From DASSWG01 sp041689995 (lineage in GTDB: Bacteria; Bacteroidota; Bacteroidia; Flavobacteriales; Flavobacteriaceae), in NCBI GenBank assembly GCA_041689995.1, contig JBDNFD010000109.1:1-16759 (forward strand): a stretch of 16,759 nucleotides of DNA, written 5' to 3'. This document shows, in pieces, positions 13,966-16,759 of this stretch; positions within the stretch are counted from its first letter, which is position 1, and every line of letters starts with the position of its first letter. The translations under genes were made by a program, and so were the position numbers. The notes below the pieces were generated by a model. It searched no databases and was not told where the DNA came from. It saw only the letters and a program-made list of their open reading frames with translations.

Positions 13966-16377
13966 ATGGTAAACTGTTTCCACTGTGGAGATGCGTGCTT
14001 GGACGTTGAAATAAAGCATGAGGAGAAATCCTTCTGCTGTCATGGCTGCAAAACGGTTTTTGATATTCTGCATGACAACGACTTAAGCTATTATTACGAT
14101 CTTGAAAAAACACCGGGCATTTCGCCAAAAGAAATCGCTGGTAAATATGACTTCCTCGACAATGAAGCCATTGTTGAAAAGCTGTTGGAATTTAATGACG
14201 GAAGCACACAGATCATTTCTTTTTTAATCCCCTCAATCCACTGCAGCAGTTGTATTTGGATACTCGAAAACCTTAATAAGCTTAACCCTGCCGTTAAATC
14301 TTCACAAGTAAATTTTCCAGAAAAAACGGTGCGTATTACTTTTACGGCTGAGGAAAATTCCCTGAAAAACCTTGTCATTCTTTTAAGCCGAATAGGTTAC
14401 GAACCCTACATTTCGCTTGACGATTCTGAAAAAAAAGAAAAACATATCGACCGCAGCCTGATTTACAAATTGGGCATCGCGGGTTTTGCCTTTGGAAATG
14501 TGATGTTTCTTTCCTTTCCAGAATATTTTGAACATTCCGAGTTTTGGTTGGATCAGTTCAAACCCTTTTTCCGTTGGTTGATGTTTGCGTTTTCGCTTCC
14601 GGTTGTATTTTATTCGGGAAGCGGTTATTTCACTTCGGCTTACAAAGGGCTACGTTCAAAAATATTGAATATTGATGTTCCAATTGCTCTGGGAATTGCA
14701 GTTCTTTTTATTAGAAGCACTTTAGATATTGTGATGAATTGGGGCTCGGGCTACTTTGACAGTCTTACGGGTCTTGTTTTCTTTTTATTGATTGGGAAAT
14801 ATTTTCAGCAGAAAACCTACAGTTATTTGTCATTTGAGAGGGATTATAAATCCTATTTCCCCATCGCCGTTACCCGACTTTTTAAAAATTTTAAAGGGAA
14901 AACCGTCGAGGAACAGACTGAGGTTTACACCGTAAAAAAAGGTGACCGATTGTTGATCCGCAACAACGAAATAATTCCGGTGGATGCTATATTAATTAAA
15001 GGAAACGCCCTCATAGATTACAGTTTCGTTACCGGAGAGGCCGAACCGATTTCCAAACAAAGCGGCGACAAACTCTTCGCAGGCGGAAAACAGCAGGCTG
15101 GAATTTTGGAAGTTGAAGTGTTGAAACCCGTTGTGCAAAGCTACTTGACACAACTTTGGAGCAACGACGTTTTTAGCAAAGGCAAAACCGGGATTTTTGA
15201 ATCGCTGACCGATAGCATCAGCAAAAGGTTTACGGTTGCTATTCTTTCCGTGGCTTTTATATCCGCCATTTTTTGGTTGGTGGTTGATTCTTCGAAGGCG
15301 TTCAATGTGTTTACGTCTGTATTGATCGTTGCCTGTCCGTGCGCCATTGCCTTGGCGGCGCCTTTCACTTTGGGGAATGTGCTGCGAATCTTTGGAAGGG
15401 AGAAATTGTATTTAAAGAAAGCTTCTGTAATCGAGCAAATGGCGAAACTGGACACTGTGGTTTTTGACAAAACAGGAACGCTGACCACCAATCAAAAAAA
15501 CCTGATTACGTATGAAGGAGTGGCGCTTTCTCCGGAAGAAAAACAACTGCTCACAAGTACGCTTCGGGCGTCCAGCCACCCGCTAAGTCGTTCGCTTTAT
15601 AATATTTTGGATAAAAACGACATCCAAACGTTGGACGATTTTGAAGAAGAAGTAGGGAAGGGGATTTCTGCAACTTTCAACCACAATTCCATCAAAGTAG
15701 GTTCGTATGAATTTGTTGGATTTTACGATGAAAATACTTCCGAAGTAAAAAACAGGACCACCGTTCACATCAGTTCTAATCAAATGTATAAAGGTTGCTA
15801 CATTTTCAATAGTGAATACAGAAAAGGCGTTGCCGAAATTTTTGGACGATTGGGTGCCGATAAAGATGTAATAGTTCTTTCCGGAGACAACGAAGGCGAA
15901 CGCGAACGTTTGGAAACGCTATTGCTCAAAGACACAAAGCTGTATTTCAACCAAAAACCGAACGACAAACTGAATTTCATAAAAACACTGCAACAACAAG
16001 GAAAACATGTATTGATGATAGGCGATGGACTCAATGATGCAGGGGCTTTGAAGCAGAGTGATGTGGGATTTGTGATTTCAGAAAATACCAACGCTTTTTC
16101 TCCCGCTTGCGATGGTATTTTGGATGCTTCGCAGTTTAAAAAGATTGCTGATTATTTGAACTTTTCAAAAAGTGGGGTAAAGATTATAAAATGGGCATTT
16201 CTGCTTTCATTGCTTTACAATTTGGTGGGGCTTTCGTTTGCGGTTACAGGACATTTACGGCCTGTGGTAGCTGCTATTTTGATGCCCTTAAGCTCTATTA
16301 GTATTGTTGTTTTTACGACCATTGCAACACAATATATTGGGAAGAAATTAAGAATGAATATAAATAAGAAAAGTTGA
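13966..16377 (+). CDS. ccoI: Copper-transporting P1B-type ATPase for cbb3 oxidase assembly
   Basis: This 803-aa ATPase belongs to the CcoI/FixI group, which supplies copper for the CuB centre of cbb3-type cytochrome oxidase. I start at the ATG at 13966 rather than the TTG one codon earlier. Domains in order: a Cys-rich N-terminus typical of CcoI (C4, C7, C11, C24, C25, C28); a heavy-metal domain with CSSC (93-96); membrane helices; the actuator TGE (356-358) in VTGEAEPISK; the metal-binding ACPC (CPC at 457-459); the phosphorylation motif DKTGT (D501); HP in SSHPLS (H538); and GDGLND (686-691). All catalytic motifs are intact. Its promoter has an Fnr-type operator, fitting induction of the high-affinity oxidase at low oxygen, and ccoS follows after 57 nt. 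Confidence 0.93.
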   Translation: MVNCFHCGDACLDVEIKHEEKSFCCHGCKTVFDILHDNDLSYYYDLEKTPGISPKEIAGKYDFLDNEAIVEKLLEFNDGSTQIISFLIPSIHCSSCIWILENLNKLNPAVKSSQVNFPEKTVRITFTAEENSLKNLVILLSRIGYEPYISLDDSEKKEKHIDRSLIYKLGIAGFAFGNVMFLSFPEYFEHSEFWLDQFKPFFRWLMFAFSLPVVFYSGSGYFTSAYKGLRSKILNIDVPIALGIAVLFIRSTLDIVMNWGSGYFDSLTGLVFFLLIGKYFQQKTYSYLSFERDYKSYFPIAVTRLFKNFKGKTVEEQTEVYTVKKGDRLLIRNNEIIPVDAILIKGNALIDYSFVTGEAEPISKQSGDKLFAGGKQQAGILEVEVLKPVVQSYLTQLWSNDVFSKGKTGIFESLTDSISKRFTVAILSVAFISAIFWLVVDSSKAFNVFTSVLIVACPCAIALAAPFTLGNVLRIFGREKLYLKKASVIEQMAKLDTVVFDKTGTLTTNQKNLITYEGVALSPEEKQLLTSTLRASSHPLSRSLYNILDKNDIQTLDDFEEEVGKGISATFNHNSIKVGSYEFVGFYDENTSEVKNRTTVHISSNQMYKGCYIFNSEYRKGVAEIFGRLGADKDVIVLSGDNEGERERLETLLLKDTKLYFNQKPNDKLNFIKTLQQQGKHVLMIGDGLNDAGALKQSDVGFVISENTNAFSPACDGILDASQFKKIADYLNFSKSGVKIIKWAFLLSLLYNLVGLSFAVTGHLRPVVAAILMPLSSISIVVFTTIATQYIGKKLRMNINKKS

Positions 16378-16417
16378 CAAATATCATATTTTAAAGACGT
16401 TTGCAACATTATTTTTG
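16374..16417 (+). promoter_or_regulatory. Fnr-type site and -7 element upstream of ccoS
   Basis: TTGAC-AAAT-ATCAT at 16374-16387 overlaps the ccoI stop codon. TATTTTTG at 16410-16417 is a perfect TAnnTTTG. The centres are 33 bp apart, and the start at about 16421 leaves a leader of about 14 nt. This gives ccoS, and probably the downstream cco genes, a promoter independent of ccoI. Confidence 0.65.
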
Positions 16418-16434
16418 AAAAATAAATTTCAAGT

Positions 16435-16644
16435 ATGAATATCATTTATATGCTATTGGCTATCAGTGTTTTTGTGGCGCTCATATTTTTTGTACTGTTT
16501 ATTGTCTCAGTAAAAAAAGGGCAATATGATGATACTTACACGCCTTCGGTCCGTATGCTTTTTGAAGATGAATTGGTAAAGGAAGGTGTTTCAGAAAAAA
16601 ATCAAACTTCAAAAGAAAAAGGCTCTATTCTAATTTACGATTGA
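16435..16644 (+). CDS. ccoS: cbb3-type oxidase assembly protein CcoS
   Basis: This 69-aa protein has one N-terminal membrane helix (about residues 4-25) followed by KKGQYDDTYTPSVRMLFED. That stretch is the Bacteroidota form of the CcoS/FixS motif GQ(F/Y)DD...P..R(I/M)LF. CcoS is needed for a functional, cofactor-loaded cbb3 oxidase; its exact action is unknown. It follows ccoI with its own Fnr-type promoter. In Bacteroidota the structural genes ccoN and so on usually come next. The last 115 nt of the window contain no start of such a gene that I can support, so ccoN is expected just past the right edge. Confidence 0.92.
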   Translation: MNIIYMLLAISVFVALIFFVLFIVSVKKGQYDDTYTPSVRMLFEDELVKEGVSEKNQTSKEKGSILIYD

Positions 16645-16759
16645 TATTATATTTTTTGTCTAACTATCTAAAAATAAGATACTTTGTCGTGAATATTTTC
16701 AAAAAACCTTGATGTTTTTCTAAAACCGCTGGTTTAAAATGTAAAAAAACTCTTGTAAG

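Overview
The window looks like chromosomal DNA from a Bacteroidota member, most likely a Flavobacteriaceae-type bacterium. The DNA is AT-rich. Shine-Dalgarno sequences are largely absent. Putative promoters carry the Bacteroidota -7 motif TAnnTTTG. The gene complement (Bacteroidota-style norCB, ric, ccoI-ccoS, fused ADP-forming acyl-CoA synthetase) fits the same group. No rRNA, tRNA or CRISPR array was seen.

Positions 1-4400 read as an accessory segment. It holds the 3' part of an IS4-type transposase running off the left edge, and an unnamed protein whose pattern recalls the SecB fold and whose 5' end seems cut by the IS. Next come a ~190-nt attC-like or REP-like inverted repeat and a secreted or anchored protein built of six 19-residue repeats. 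A degraded stretch follows, and then a two-gene RloA/RloB (AbiL-like) ATPase + TOPRIM pair, probably anti-phage.

Positions 4556-16759 read as core energy metabolism for low oxygen and nitric oxide. A fused ADP-forming acyl-CoA synthetase is transcribed leftwards. Diverging from it is a tightly packed run norC-norB-nadA-nadB-thioredoxin-like protein. After that come ric (di-iron repair protein), a polytopic His-rich membrane protein, ccoI (copper P-type ATPase for cbb3 oxidase assembly) and ccoS. The rest of the cco genes presumably lies past the right edge.

The most striking signal is regulatory. Five sites of the form nTGAY-N4-RTCAT (Crp/Fnr-family type) lie upstream of the synthetase, norC, ric, ccoI and ccoS. 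In every case the site centre is 33-34 bp upstream of the centre of a TAnnTTTG-like -7 element, which puts it near -40/-41.5 from the inferred start. This predicts one Fnr-type activator controlling all five units, including the ADP-forming synthetase. The second notable point is NorB. An ungapped alignment from memory to canonical cNorB puts Thr, Thr and Asn where the third Fe_B histidine and two glutamates should be, and Met where the second low-spin haem b histidine should be.
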